Part shown: positions 1-12,392 of the stretch, piece after piece | Position numbering within the stretch: the stretch's first letter is position 1 | Layout: every line of letters begins with the position of its first letter | Assembly: GCA_963691815.1 (NCBI GenBank) | Contig: OY829658.1 | Coordinates: 16,139,326 to 16,203,325, forward strand | Reading direction: 5' to 3' | DNA: 64,000 nt | Source: Echiichthys vipera | Taxonomy: Eukaryota > Chordata > Actinopteri > Perciformes > Trachinidae | Program-made: the position numbers and the translations under genes | The notes under the pieces: model-generated | What the model saw: only the letters and a program-made list of their open reading frames with translations | Told to the model about the DNA's origin: nothing | The model's database searches: none

Positions 1-842
1 AAAGATTTGATTGTATGTGTAAAGTACACGAGTGTGAAGTGAGAAATGTGCTGAGAGATTTTGTTTTAATTTTATTTTGAAGCTTTAGATGGTCAAAGGG
101 TATCTCGTCCTTTTTATGCACCAAAGGAGTCTGAGAGGAAAGAAGGATGATTTAGGAATGAGAGCTAAATATTATTATTATCATTATATTATTATTATAT
201 ATATTATTATAATATAATATTATAATATTATATAGGAAAACACCTCATTTGAGGTCTATGATGACAGTCTATGACTTTTTTTTACCTCCTCTCCCATCGC
301 CCTCTTGTCTTGTTTTATGGGACATTTTCATTTATTTTTTATTTTGAAGGGTACAAAAGCACTCGTGTGTGAAAGAACAAAAACCAAGGCCTCACTCCAC
401 GGTCACTGCATTCAACACTCCTTTGTGACTTTTATTGTTGTTAACATTTTGTACGTGAAACTTTTTTTGTTTCACTGGGTCTCAGCTTGTCTCTTCCAGG
501 AGCATCATCACTCACTGTGATATACTGTAATGGAGGGAAGTTATGTTTGTTTCGGAGAGTTACAAACTAATTTATTGATTTAAAAAAAACAAGTGACAGT
601 TTTAAGTGAGAATAACATTTTACCTTTGTATTTACATCGTTTACACCTTTCATACTTTTACCTTTAAATATCAGGACAGCTTCTGTGTTTTCTACTGTTC
701 AAATCATCCAAAATAACACTGAAAGGTCCAAAATCCTTAAATGGTGTTTCCAGTCTTTTGATCACCTTTGGTCAACTAGTTTTTCCATCGCTGGTTTCTT
801 TGTATCACCTGATCACAATTTACCTTGACTTGTGCATGGGTG

Positions 843-890
843 CGTGTGTGTGTGTGTGTATGTGAGTGTGTGTGTGAGAGAGAGAGAAGT
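843..890. repeat. GT/GA microsatellite
   Basis: A GT-rich tract runs into GA repeats (gtgtgt, then gagagaga). It is a simple sequence repeat with no coding signal. Confidence 0.8.
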
Positions 891-3030
891 GTGTGTGAAT
901 GTTGTTTTTATTCTACTTTTCTTATTCAGGTGAATACTGAGGCTCAATGATGACAATGTCAACACAAAGTTTAATTTGATTAAATGACCTGACCTAAATA
1001 CATTACACTGTCTGTCTTTTTGTTCTATGGGTTGGTACAAGTCTCTCTATTTGCCACTTTTTAAAAACTTTGCATTAACTTAAAAACTTCACAGATATAG
1101 CATTGCACTCTGAAAGGAAGATTTCTTGAGCCACAGGTCTGAGGGAGTTGATTGAGTACGATGAATGCTGTGCAAACTGACTGCTCTGTTAATGCGCATC
1201 ATGCTTAAAACTTGCACAGCAGAGTTACTTACTTAGTCCTATGTGCGCCAGTGGAGCTGTTTAGTGGTCAACAGAGGAGAAATCAGACTGTGGGATGTAC
1301 TGGACAGCTTCCAGACATTCCTGATATAATAATCCTCCAGCGACAAAGACTTTGTAAAAGTAGATCTGAGTCGCTGATATTTGCAATGAAGGTCTCATCG
1401 CAAATATCAGAGACTAGGTTAGTCTGCAGAGCAACGTCAATGTGGGATTTTGGTAGATTTATTTGGTTTCCAGGTTATTTTTATTCACTTTCAACATTCC
1501 CGGAAAATTATGGCAACAAAACAAAACAAAACCTGAATGCTCGTCCCATTTCCTGTTGTGAAAGTTACTTCACTAGACGTTCCATTGTTCTTCTGCAGCC
1601 GACTCTAGGGCCCGGCCAAGTTGCCTGAGTCATGGAGTCAAAGCAACACAGAACCTTCAAACAGTCATATTCAGTGTTCTGTAGGAATTTTACACACAAT
1701 ACTTTAGTCACATCAGAAGGAGGCTTCCTGGAGTCAGCAGAGTCGTTTGCAGTTTAGTGCGCCAGCAGGCATTTATTAGCAAATGGACATCGGAAGAAAC
1801 AGACGTCTGGAGAAATATTCTATTCTCTAGAGTAACTGTGTGCAACACAGTACCCAGGATCAGAGCCAAGAAGTTCTGATATCTATTCTAACTGCTCCAG
1901 CATTTATGCTTGTTACAAAGGCATGGTTATGTGTCTGCTTGTGCGTACATATGTGTATTTCAAAAGTAGCCGTTCCGATTCCTCCATCTTCCACCCCCGC
2001 GCGTCGGGGTATCCTCTGTTCCGCATGACTCGTCTTCTTTATCTGTGAAAAAAGCACATACTCTCATCCTCCCTGTCCCTGCCTCCTTATATTGTTGTTG
2101 TTTGCGAACGGCACTTCCCTAATCTCAACTGGATGCTAGGTGCGTTTGTGCAAGCTGGCTATTTCATTGTCTTGTGACCTTGACTGACTGCCAGGTTCGT
2201 GTGCTGGTGTTTTGCAGAAAGTTTGAGCCGAGGCACATACTATCACACTCTTAAATGATTATACTTATTGCGTCTTATCACACTCTCATTAATCATTACT
2301 AATACACACGCTAACACATGATTATGATACTTCACTCATTGATTATTAATTCTCCAATTCGTACTGGTGCTGGAAATCCTTGAAAACAATGGAATCTGAG
2401 TGTGGTGTTTTTAAGGTTTGAAGTGTATGTTATATGGGATGGCATAGGCTATGTGATTTAACACAGAGAAAAGAGGACCTCCATATTTGAGAGACTGAAA
2501 ACTGACATTTTTGCATGAAAAATTACTTTTGATTATAACAGATGATCAAAATAGTTGGTGATTATATTTCTGTTGATACGAGTTAGTTTTCCTTTCAATG
2601 TTCGTCCTTCTGTAAAGCTGTCTTGGTTGTTTATAGGACAATAACATTAAACTGAATGTGCTGAACAAGTGCAATAATAAATAATCTAAATACTGAGTAC
2701 TGTACTGCATACAGATGTGTAGTTTATCACAGCTGTGAGGTGCTGGAAAATCATGTAAATGAAATGCTTGAAAAGTGCTTGCCTCTGCATATCATCGTAT
2801 TGAATATGTTGGTTATTACTTATCTGTGTTCCATTACATGTCAAGATGTAAACAGTGACACACATGTTTTCTAGAATATACCACAGCATCAAAAATGAAG
2901 TAAAAGTAGACTACTGTGCAGAACGGCTCAGAATATTTATTGTGCATCAGTTTAATGTTGCAGATATTTCATTTTTTTTTAAATATAAATTTGCTTAAAT
3001 GTCTAAAAATTGTTTTATCATTATGTTGTA

Positions 3031-3133
3031 TTGTGTGTAGATTGATGAGGATTAAGATTGATTTTTATCAGTTTGAAATTGAGTCTAGTTTGGAAAAGGT
3101 GACGGGGTTCACATACTTTTTCACAGCACTGTA
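3031..3133 (+). mobile_element. Tc1/mariner-like 3' end remnant
   Basis: The sequence passes from a gtgtgtagattgatgagg segment to a terminal ggggttcacatactttttc segment ending near cagcactgta. That order matches the 3' terminal region of teleost Tc1-like transposons as I know them. No transposase frame survives beside it, so this is a fossil end only. The family assignment rests on memory of the family consensus. Confidence 0.5.
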
Positions 3134-3174
3134 TGGATAGAGTATATTTTATGAGTCAGGGGCCCTGACTCTAT

Positions 3175-3480
3175 ATGTTGCTGAAACCCACAAAACGCCC
3201 ACAGAGAGATGCTAAAAAATGACAAAGACACGCAAAATAATCAAAAATAGATGTAAAATAACCACAGAGAGAAACAAAACCACCACAAAATGTCTAAAAA
3301 TTAACCCAAAACCACCACAAAAAATGCAAAATGATGCAACAACAATTACAAGGCCATAAACAAAATGACTGCAAAACGACCAAATGTAGACTCTTTTGAT
3401 TTGGGTGTCTTGTTCCTACATGGACAGAGGTGGGGCCTCTGAAATGTCTGTTCCCAGGGGCCAATTGTCTCATGATCCAT
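3175..3480. repeat. A-rich degenerate tandem repeat
   Basis: Units resembling cacaaaa, ccaccacaaaa and gacaaagacac recur for about 200 bases, followed by a unique-looking tail (ggtggggcctctgaaatg). This looks like a dispersed fish repeat with internal simple repetition. No coding potential was seen. Confidence 0.55.
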
Positions 3481-3541
3481 CCATGCATATATAAAATAAC
3501 CTCTTATATTATGTATGTATTATATGTATTTGGGTATTTCA

Positions 3542-3937
3542 CCAGGGCTGTTGCACGAAGGCAGAATTAAGACAGCCAGGATAAATGAACTTGTCTGTTG
3601 TGTTAATCCTGTTTAGTCGGTTGCACGTATCCCAAACCAGGATGAGAAGCAGCAGCTGTGTCAAGCCAGGTGTAAGTCATCCTGTTGAGTGCGCGTTCAC
3701 GGATTTCAAAGGAAGACCTCGAGGTCGCGCACAGATCTAAAAGATCACGGACTAATTGAAACTAAGTGAAACCTGTTTGATTTGTGATGGCAGTGACTGA
3801 GCAGATGAAGCAGTTAGGGACAGGACAGAATACATCTCCATGGTAACGCAGGTGCCCGCGGTATCGTGCAACCGGATCATGGATAAAGAATATCCCGGTT
3901 TAATCCCTTATCTCGGTTTCGTGCAACAGCCCCCTGG
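3542..3937. mobile_element. Non-autonomous DNA element with terminal inverted repeats
   Basis: The left end ccagggctgttgcacgaa is the near-perfect reverse complement of the right end ttcgtgcaacagccccctgg. Inner parts are also partly complementary (ggttgcacgtatccc against ggtatcgtgcaacc). At about 396 bp with no open frame, it behaves like a MITE. It ends about 330 bp before the gene A start codon, so it lies in or next to the promoter. Confidence 0.7.
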
Positions 3938-4269
3938 TTTAAAAAAAAATAACGGTTCCAAAACCGGAAACCACAGCAGTCTGTCGGTTAACTCCCCCAG
4001 CTGTTGAACAACCCGCTCAGTCCGTGTTTGCTTCAGGTGTAACATGTGAGCGCAAGATGGACGCTGCTCTCCGGGGACAAGAGGCCGAAGGAAACACACC
4101 TTTGTCCGGTTGATTCTCACTCTGCACGCTCGATGTCGACGGCTTCACATCCTCTTCTTCTCTCTCTCTGCAGCCGCACTGGACTCTGGGCCAAGTGACA
4201 ACTTCGCACTGACTGCCTGTCTGCAGACAAAGTTCAGTTTTTAAAATAATAAAACCACTTCTCATCAAC

Positions 4270-7200
4270 ATGGAGCAGCACATCAAGTTGGGCTGCCAGG
4301 TATGTGTTTATGTTTTTGCATTATTGAAGCATGTGCAGGCGCCGCTTCTCTCGGTGGTTGTTGTTGTTGTTTGTAGCTTTACTCCTGATACCCACACACC
4401 AGAGAAGCAACCGGAAACTCGCAAATAACTTGAGACTGACAGCTATTTCACTGTGTGAAGCAGCAAAACTATAAGGCAATGGGGTCTGATACAAATGCAC
4501 GTGGCTAATTTATAAAATCTAAGTAGACCCCTCATATAATCGTGTCCTGTAGGTCTGAATAAGCCCCTTCCTCATATGTTATATGTTATATTGGAGTTAA
4601 GAAAACGCATCACATTTCTTACATTTTGAGAAACTGGAATGGACATTTTCACCATTTTATAGACCAAACTAATCGATTAATCCAGAAATCAATCGGCAGA
4701 TTAACCGATGATGAAAGTAACCGTTAGTTGCAGCCCAAATGGATAACACGTGTGTCTGCTGTCGGACAGTTTTTGAGTCTATCAAACTTTCTGTGTTAAC
4801 CTATAAGTGATGGTGTGATGTTTAGAGTTAATTTAATGGTGCTGAACTAAAGTATAACTTATCTTTGTAACCATATATCGTTTTAACAACCTAATTTATC
4901 TTTGTGTTAACAAGAGTGGTCTAAAGGAAGCTAACACCTGTGAATTATCTCCTCGCTGTAAACACTGGCAGCTGCTGTCGTTCACATTAACATCAATGTT
5001 GTCAAAACATCCGGGACCTTCACAATAAAATATCATGCTTGAAAATATACCGTTAAGTCTTCTTAATTTACATTTTTAATACAAACCACCACCTGAGCCA
5101 CTTAGGCTGAGCGTCGCCCATTTCGTTCTTACTTTAGTTTACTAATTTGACATGTAAATGCCCATGTACAAATATGAAACTTCACTTGTAGATTCTTAGA
5201 AGTGTGTAAATTAATTCTACTTGCACTTCGGTGGCGATCACCCAGTAAAAGCACCACGAAATGACCGGAAACTGCGGCAGACCAGATCCGTCCGGATAGG
5301 GATAATACCAGCAAACGGCGTCTGACTGGTGATGCAGATCACATACAAAGTGTTATCCATTTGGACTGCAACTAACGATTATTATTAATCAATTAGTAGT
5401 TTGGTCTATAAAATGATGAAAAGTGTCCATTCCAGTTTCTCGAAATGTGAGAAAGGTGATGTCTTATAATGTCCCATGTCCAAAACCCAATGATATTCAG
5501 TTTAATATATGAAACATAGAAAAGCAGAACATTTACATATTTGAAAGGCTGAAAACAGCATTTTTTTGCATGAATATCAAAATAGGTTGGCGATTATTTT
5601 TCCGTCAATCGATAACTAATCATTGCAACGCTAGTATCCACTAACCACATAAAAGATACATTTTTTGAAGTCACTCACTCAAAAGTGAAGTGAAAATCAA
5701 CACAATGTATTGCCCTCAGTGGAAAATGGAGTCCTAAATGATACTAGATGTATCTGTCTTTCCACCAGCTACGCAGTGACATCTTGTGGTTTCCTTCTGC
5801 ATGTTTCTAGCATACAAACTGTACACTGTTATTTTAGTATTACAGGTGACATGACAAGACATGAACAGGTCGTGGCTTCAGCGATAGCGTTGACTTTCAG
5901 TAGCAAACACAGTTCTTTTATACGGTTGAAGCATGGCCTGCAAAGTATTTATAGATATGCAATGACAGCACAATGTGTATCCAGATAGAAATTTTATCTT
6001 TGCACTGGATGCCCTAGAGAACAAGACTTGACTTTTCCACTGTAGTCTATCAGGAAATGGGGTCAGAGATAGAGGGGGAGACATTCAGCAAACGGCCACA
6101 GGTCGGAGTCCCCCCCAGCCGCTGCCTAAAGGACCTTCAGCCTCTTTACAATTCCCATTTTTGAAGTACAATAGTGGTCTGTGTCCAGATCACGACAAAC
6201 AAATTGCATTTCCTGTGACTACTTTAAAATAAAAGTGCTCTGTGGAGCAGCATGCAAACTTGTGGTGGTATTAGTGTTGTGGAAAACCTGTATTACCAAT
6301 GTGTTTGCACCTGTGCACTGGCAAATCACTGAGTTAATGTGAAAATGGCCTTGTACCAATTCCCTATTACTTAATCACTTAGACCTTGACATCTATGCAT
6401 ATCCCCCCACTTGTCATTGCCTCAAAGCAGAGTTTGACCTTTTGCCTGTGAACATCCTGTCTCAACACCAAGGCTTGTAACTTCTAACAGCCCCCGCAGC
6501 TGCTGCCTAAATAAGGCAACAACTGACCAAAGTTAAAGACCGTGCTCCATCAAAGTCAGACTTATTTTCCTTTTAATCACTCCCTACTATAAATTTTAAA
6601 AAGTATTTGTCTCTGTAAGGGCCTTTGTTTCCACTTTGCAAGGTTTCAAGGAGGATGCTGGCCTTTTTATCTGGTTCACTGACTCCTGAACTTTTGAACT
6701 CACTGGATGTGACTCCCAGTTTTGAGATGTGTTCTCTTGCGGTATGCCAGGTGGAAAACAGAGGGTAGATCTGTCAAACCAAGATAAGGCCCTGCTTGCA
6801 CGACAACCCTCCTTGGTGAAAACGAAAAAATATTTGATCAGATGTGCCCTTCGTTTAGACGGCGACAGCGTTTTTGGGGCTTAAAAACGCAAAAGTGTGC
6901 TCTGATCTGCTCATGCTGGCTCAAGTGTCCAGAATCCACCTGTCTGTCTCTTCCCTCATGTTGTGATGTGTCTACTGTTTCACCGGATCTTGAGTTAACC
7001 TGACAGAAGGATAATAAAAGTCATGCTACTTATAGACCTTTTGTGTTTTTCCCCTTCTCGTAGGTCTGCATCATCACATATCCCAACGTGTATGAGTTGA
7101 AGAGACATGTGTTCTCAATTCAACATCAACAGGTAGGCACTTTACATGTTTGTTTTTTTTACACAGCGTCTCCAGTAATTTCTAGAGTTGGCAACAAATT

Positions 7201-9223
7201 CCCACAACTATTCACCCATGAAAATAAACACCACAGTTTGAGCGATAAAGCAGTTATCCTTTTGAGAGTTTCCATTTAACTGCATGTCTTTGGCCTGTTG
7301 TGGAGCACACATGTTTATCCGGGCAATCAGAAAACCAGGTGCCTCATTTATAAAACTGCGTAGAATCCTCACCAAAAGTCTGCGTTCCCACAAACTCATG
7401 AATGTGATGCGTGAAACTTTTTTTGAAATTTATAAAACTGTGCCGCACATTTGCATGCAATCTTTCCTTTATAAATACAGATAAATTCCCACCTGCGATG
7501 AATTGTGGAGGAAAATGACACAGAAGAAGGCGTAAAAAGAGAGGAGGAAACTGAGGCGCTAGTTATGGAGGTTGAGCACCGCAAAAATTAGTTGTTTAGA
7601 CGCGTCAGCAGAGGCATTTCAAATAACTCTAAACTGAGCGCGTTGCAACATGACCGCATCTGTGAATCAAGTTACCTCCACCATTATTATTTGCAAGTAA
7701 GTTTAGCATATTCATATATAAAATATTGAGGGCAATTAAAAATGGGAATATGGCAGGTCTTAATGTGTTTATGTATGAAGTAAGAAAAGAAATAAAGAAT
7801 GATATTCGAGAGCATTATTTGCGACACGGCGGTAATTATTTTTTCATACTTGTCCCAAGTAGGCCATCGTACACATCAATGCTTTCTATTTCAGCAGGGT
7901 CAAATATTATACACCCCCTGACAGTGTCCTTGAAGGCCTCAGTGCTCCCACACCCTTAGTTGCCCTTTCTACTGACTGCTACTCAAACTCCCTTATCCCT
8001 CCTCTGCGCACACTCTCCCAGTGGTTTCAAGGCTGAGAAACAAGCACCCACTGTCTGCATAATACATGAAAACCACAATGAACACAGAGTATAAATGTAT
8101 AACACCTAATGTGATAATACCACTACTCTTTAACCACTATAACAATCAGCATATATATATATCCCCTTCAACAGCAGTCCCATTATACCTGTTTCTATGT
8201 TTGCCTCAGATATATTAAATCACCTCTGTTTCCTCTGTTCTTAACCAACAGAAAAAGGCAGACATCTTCAGGAAAGGTAATGCATTTTTCATTTTTATCC
8301 TAACTTTCAGGTACATGTTGTTTCTTGTTTTCTACATGAGAAAACGTGTTACTCAAAATATGTCCCGCTAATGTATCTTTTTTCTAATTTACTTTTTAGC
8401 TACATTCACGAGTCATGGTAAGTCTGCTTCTTCTCCCTTGTGTCTGTTTAGTGCTTGTAACCAAATCTCCTGTTTACATTTAGTGGTACTGACCAGAACG
8501 CATCGTTGCATATTGAATGATTTTTTTGTTTTGTTATAAAAATTGCATTGTAAGCAAGTAAAATGTATTTGCACAGCGCTTTACAAGGGCAATAAACAAC
8601 ATACAGGTAAGCAATCATAGAAGATGAAGTGACCACATGACGCATGCTAAAAAAAAGTGCAAAACTAGGAACACAATACACAATTTTAAATTACACAATT
8701 GTACATAAAGTGTATATACAGGGGTGTTGGCTCAAATCAAAAGTGTATATAACTTGTATGCTCAATTGTATTTCAGTAACTGCAGAATAACTCAGCCTCC
8801 ATTATTTGCAGTCAAGTCTACCCTACTTTAAAAAACCCTTTATCTCTGGAATATCATGTGCTTGCACACTGTCACATGTAAGGATGAGTTTGCAGTATGC
8901 ATCATAAGGTTAGGCCTCAGGCCACCGAGACAGCCAATCTTGTTAGAGGAGTGAACTTTTAGGACATTTCTGAGTGTTTAGAGATACATTTTGACGACGC
9001 ATTTATTAAATTTGTCTTGACAATTTTGGTATCTGCCTACCCACAGAAGTTCCTAAATCTTCAAGTCATATATCAAGTCACGCTTAAGCACTTCTTTTTC
9101 TTCTTCACCACTCAAATACAGCGCCTCTTGTTTCTTAATGATTGATTCCTACTTTCCTATGACTTAATCTTTGTTTTCTTTCCCTACTTGCTTCATTCTT
9201 TATAGTTAAACACAAGAGACATG
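4270..9223 (+). CDS. Gene A exons 1-5: N-terminal finger 1 and microexons
   Basis: Exons are 4270-4299, 7064-7132, 8252-8276, 8400-8417 and 9206-9223 (residues 1-53). Finger 1 is split by intron 1 between Gln10 and Val11 inside the Cys pair. Its ligands are C9, C12, H25 and H31, with spacing C-x2-C-x12-H-x5-H. The 69-nt and 25-nt exons have exact length partners in exons 17-18 of this gene and exons 2-3 of gene C, so the split-finger block is a separate, duplicated unit. Exons 4 and 5 are 18-nt, phase 1-1 microexons encoding similar short basic or polar peptides and may be optional. The microexon calls are less certain than the rest. Confidence 0.75.
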
Positions 9224-12200
9224 GTAAAACATTGTTTGTAGTTTGGTGCATGTAACCAAAGCTCCTGTTTAGATTCAGTGCTACTAACCAAAAGGCTTTG
9301 TTGCATGTTAAATTACTTTTTTGTTGTAAATATTGAGACCTGCATTGACTAAATCCATGCTTTCCATTCTAGAGCAACGCCCAAAGTCCTCACCATAGCA
9401 TCCCAGGTTCCACTCTGACATGCAGCCCTTTTCTGCATGTGGCTCCCTCTCTCGCTCCCTAATTTCCTATCAACCTTCAACAGGTGTCAAAGAAAGGCAT
9501 AAAAAGCGATAGCCCATAAAGCAGGGCTCGCTTTAGGGTTGGGCTACCTTGTGATGTGACAAGTCAATACTATGGCGATGTCTTTGGATTCTTAGTCAAA
9601 TCCATCCCTCGCTAATTCCCAGCTATACTCTCTCTTCCAAATTTGGTCACTTCTGGCTCCAAAAAAAACAGGATAACAAAGGCCAAAATGCCCAACTCGT
9701 GGTTGTGTCCAGGCGGTAACTCTGTATTTGTGAAAACTTGTGTGAGAGTTTCTAACAACCTACACTAACCTTACCCATTCAAGGTCAATGCCTAACCTTA
9801 ACCAATTGCAGAGATTTCGCAAATCGTGGTTTACCGTTGAGACACAAGACTTCAGAAAATATGGTCCAGTGGGTGAAGTCATGGTGGCTACGTCGTCTAC
9901 TTCAGTTACACAGTCCATGTGTTTAACTAGAATACAACGTGCATCGTTATTAACGAATTTGAATGTAACTGTCATATTGCAAATGTGTATCAATACCTGT
10001 TTGACTGAATGTGGTGTTGAACTTTTTCTTCCGTTGTTTTCTACACTCCAGGCTTCTTTCCCTTGATTGGTGTGTACTATCGGAGGGACGCCAAACAACC
10101 CATCATAGGTTGGTAAAGTCCCGCATTCTCAAAAAGTGAGGGTGATGGACTTGTAGGATCATTCTTATTAAAACAACTGTAAACCTGTGAGACGGTGTAT
10201 AATAGTGCTAAAGATTTAAGAGATTAATTGTTTGAAGTAATTATTCTATTTTTTAATAAAATTTCTTCCAGGCTCGTCTCTGATGACGCTATGTTTCAGT
10301 CCAGAGTCAGATCATTTTTTTTACCTGTGCCATGTCTGTGAGGAAAAGTGTCCATCAGACCGGATTAAAAAGCACGCCTTTTCTGTTGACCATTACAGAA
10401 ACTACTTTGTAAGTGCTGAACATCTTAAATATGAACAGATTTTTTTTTTTTTTTTTAAATATTCACTCATATTTTCTTTTGTATTTCAGAACTACACGAA
10501 CCCAAACGCACTGAATTTCTGCTGGATGCCCAGCATGGATCCGAGGATCACGCTAAAGCATGAGATAGAAAACGAACTAAAGGAAAGGGGGCCCGGACAA
10601 CTACAGGTTTGTACCTGGAGGTCTAGGATCATACATTTAAATGGATGCTGAAAACAAGTCTTTGTGAAAGAGTTATCACAAAAATCTGAAGTTCTCCTTC
10701 AACTTCACTTTTTTTCCTTCTTACCGCTCTCGTAGTGTCCTTTTTGGTCACAAACAGGCGGCTTTTCTGAAAAAGCTCTAAGAACTCACCCCATCCCCAC
10801 CACATTATTTCTTCTCATTGCTTTATGGTTACATGGCGCTGCCACGTAAAGACCCTGTGTTGCAGTGTTTGTATTGGTGGGACGAAAGCATTTTTAAATT
10901 ATGTATGTTGCTTTCACCACATCTTCTCTTTGCAGTTATTGGATGTACCAAATCGACTGTTGAAAAGGCTTGAAATGAATACCTACGCTGAAGGTATATG
11001 ATTCTAAGAATTCTGTGTAACATTTGAGAATATTATTGACTCGTATGTTAATAAAGAAAATGATCTGATCCTACTCCACAGTGATGCGCACTTTGCGTGA
11101 AAACGACAAGCTTCTCAGGCAGATTGAAGGTGTGTTTTACATTTTTCCCCATCCTTATTTCTGCTAGTCAGGAGTTAAATATAGACTTAAATCCCTGGGG
11201 CTGTCACAATACAACGATTCTCGATACCGCAGTACAAAATCAACACGAATCAATTTATCCCATGTACTGGATAAGGGTAACAAGGATAAACGGTTGTTAT
11301 TGGTCTGCGCGGGCCAGGACGGCTGGAAATCTGTCCGTCTGAGCGAGGGGCCAGACCTATCTGCCAGAGCCAATAAAACATGACTTGTCTGATTTCCAGG
11401 CTACAAATACTCCATCTGTGAGTGAAAATCATGTGCTATCATCCCCCCTAACAGCTACTAATGGATCTTGTGGAGAAACTGACCTCTCCCTATACTGTAT
11501 AATTGCATATGTTACGTTTTCCCTTTGTTATTATCCTTTTGGTCAATGCTTCCTCGCTGCAATCCTTTTTCTTCTTTTTTTCTCTTTAGCTGTCACCCCA
11601 AAAGGGATGATGATACAAACATACAAAAGAAACTGCAACAGGAAGCATCCACTTCTTGGTTAGTAAATATCTCACACAATGTCATTTGGAATGCAAAATT
11701 CACCTTCCATTAAAATCTTATTTAATGGAAGAGACGGTTATTAAAGAGTATTGGATTTAATGGATGAATGTGAAATGTTTGACAACTTACTTTGCTACTA
11801 GTGATGATAATTGATCCACGTAAGGATTTCACCAATCCATGAGATGAAGTTGGTATACATGATCACTTTGGAAAGTTTTGTTGTCTTTCCTCTGCTTTTT
11901 TTTAACCTCTTCCTCTATTCTGTTTTGTCTGATCACGGTCTTGTAGGCATGCAGCACATTGTTGAATGCAGTCGCATCGGGCAGACTGAGAGCAGATTCT
12001 ACCTCTGCACGCTCTGCAACATAACTTTGACCTCTTACATGATCACCAAACATGTGCTGAGCTTCGACCATGTCTTTTGTTACTTTGTAAGTAGCCATGA
12101 CATTAAAGAGAATATTCATACAACAAATCACACAATCCCAGAGAGACGGGGAATATCTGCAACACAAAGTGTTACTCGTATGGCATTTTCCATGCAACTC

Positions 12201-12313
12201 CTTCTGACTCTCTAAAATTCTCCATTAACATTCTCAACACAAGTGTCCCGTCTGTAGTGCTCTGTCCTGGCTTATCATCACCTCTCTTGTTAACCTAGCT
12301 TCCACTACTCTTT

Positions 12314-12392
<79 letters not shown>

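Larger units (their letters stand above)
1..3541. other. Intergenic region upstream of gene A
   Basis: No convincing exon was found here. The open frames are short, lack splice context and show no recognisable protein motif. The region holds an AT-rich simple tract (about 171-232), a GT/GA microsatellite (about 843-890), a partial dispersed repeat (about 2455-2590), a Tc1-like 3' end (about 3031-3133) and an A-rich degenerate tandem repeat (about 3175-3480). A 138-codon open frame at 1212-1628 has no low-complexity or domain features and is probably chance. Confidence 0.7.

Noticed and set aside
1212..1628. 138-codon open frame
   Set aside because: No domain, no compositional coding signal and no splice sites consistent with a neighbouring exon.
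9490..9516. Possible third microexon copy after an AG (gtgtcaaagaaagg)
   Set aside because: There is no usable GT donor after it, and the phase-1 frame meets TAG within ten codons.
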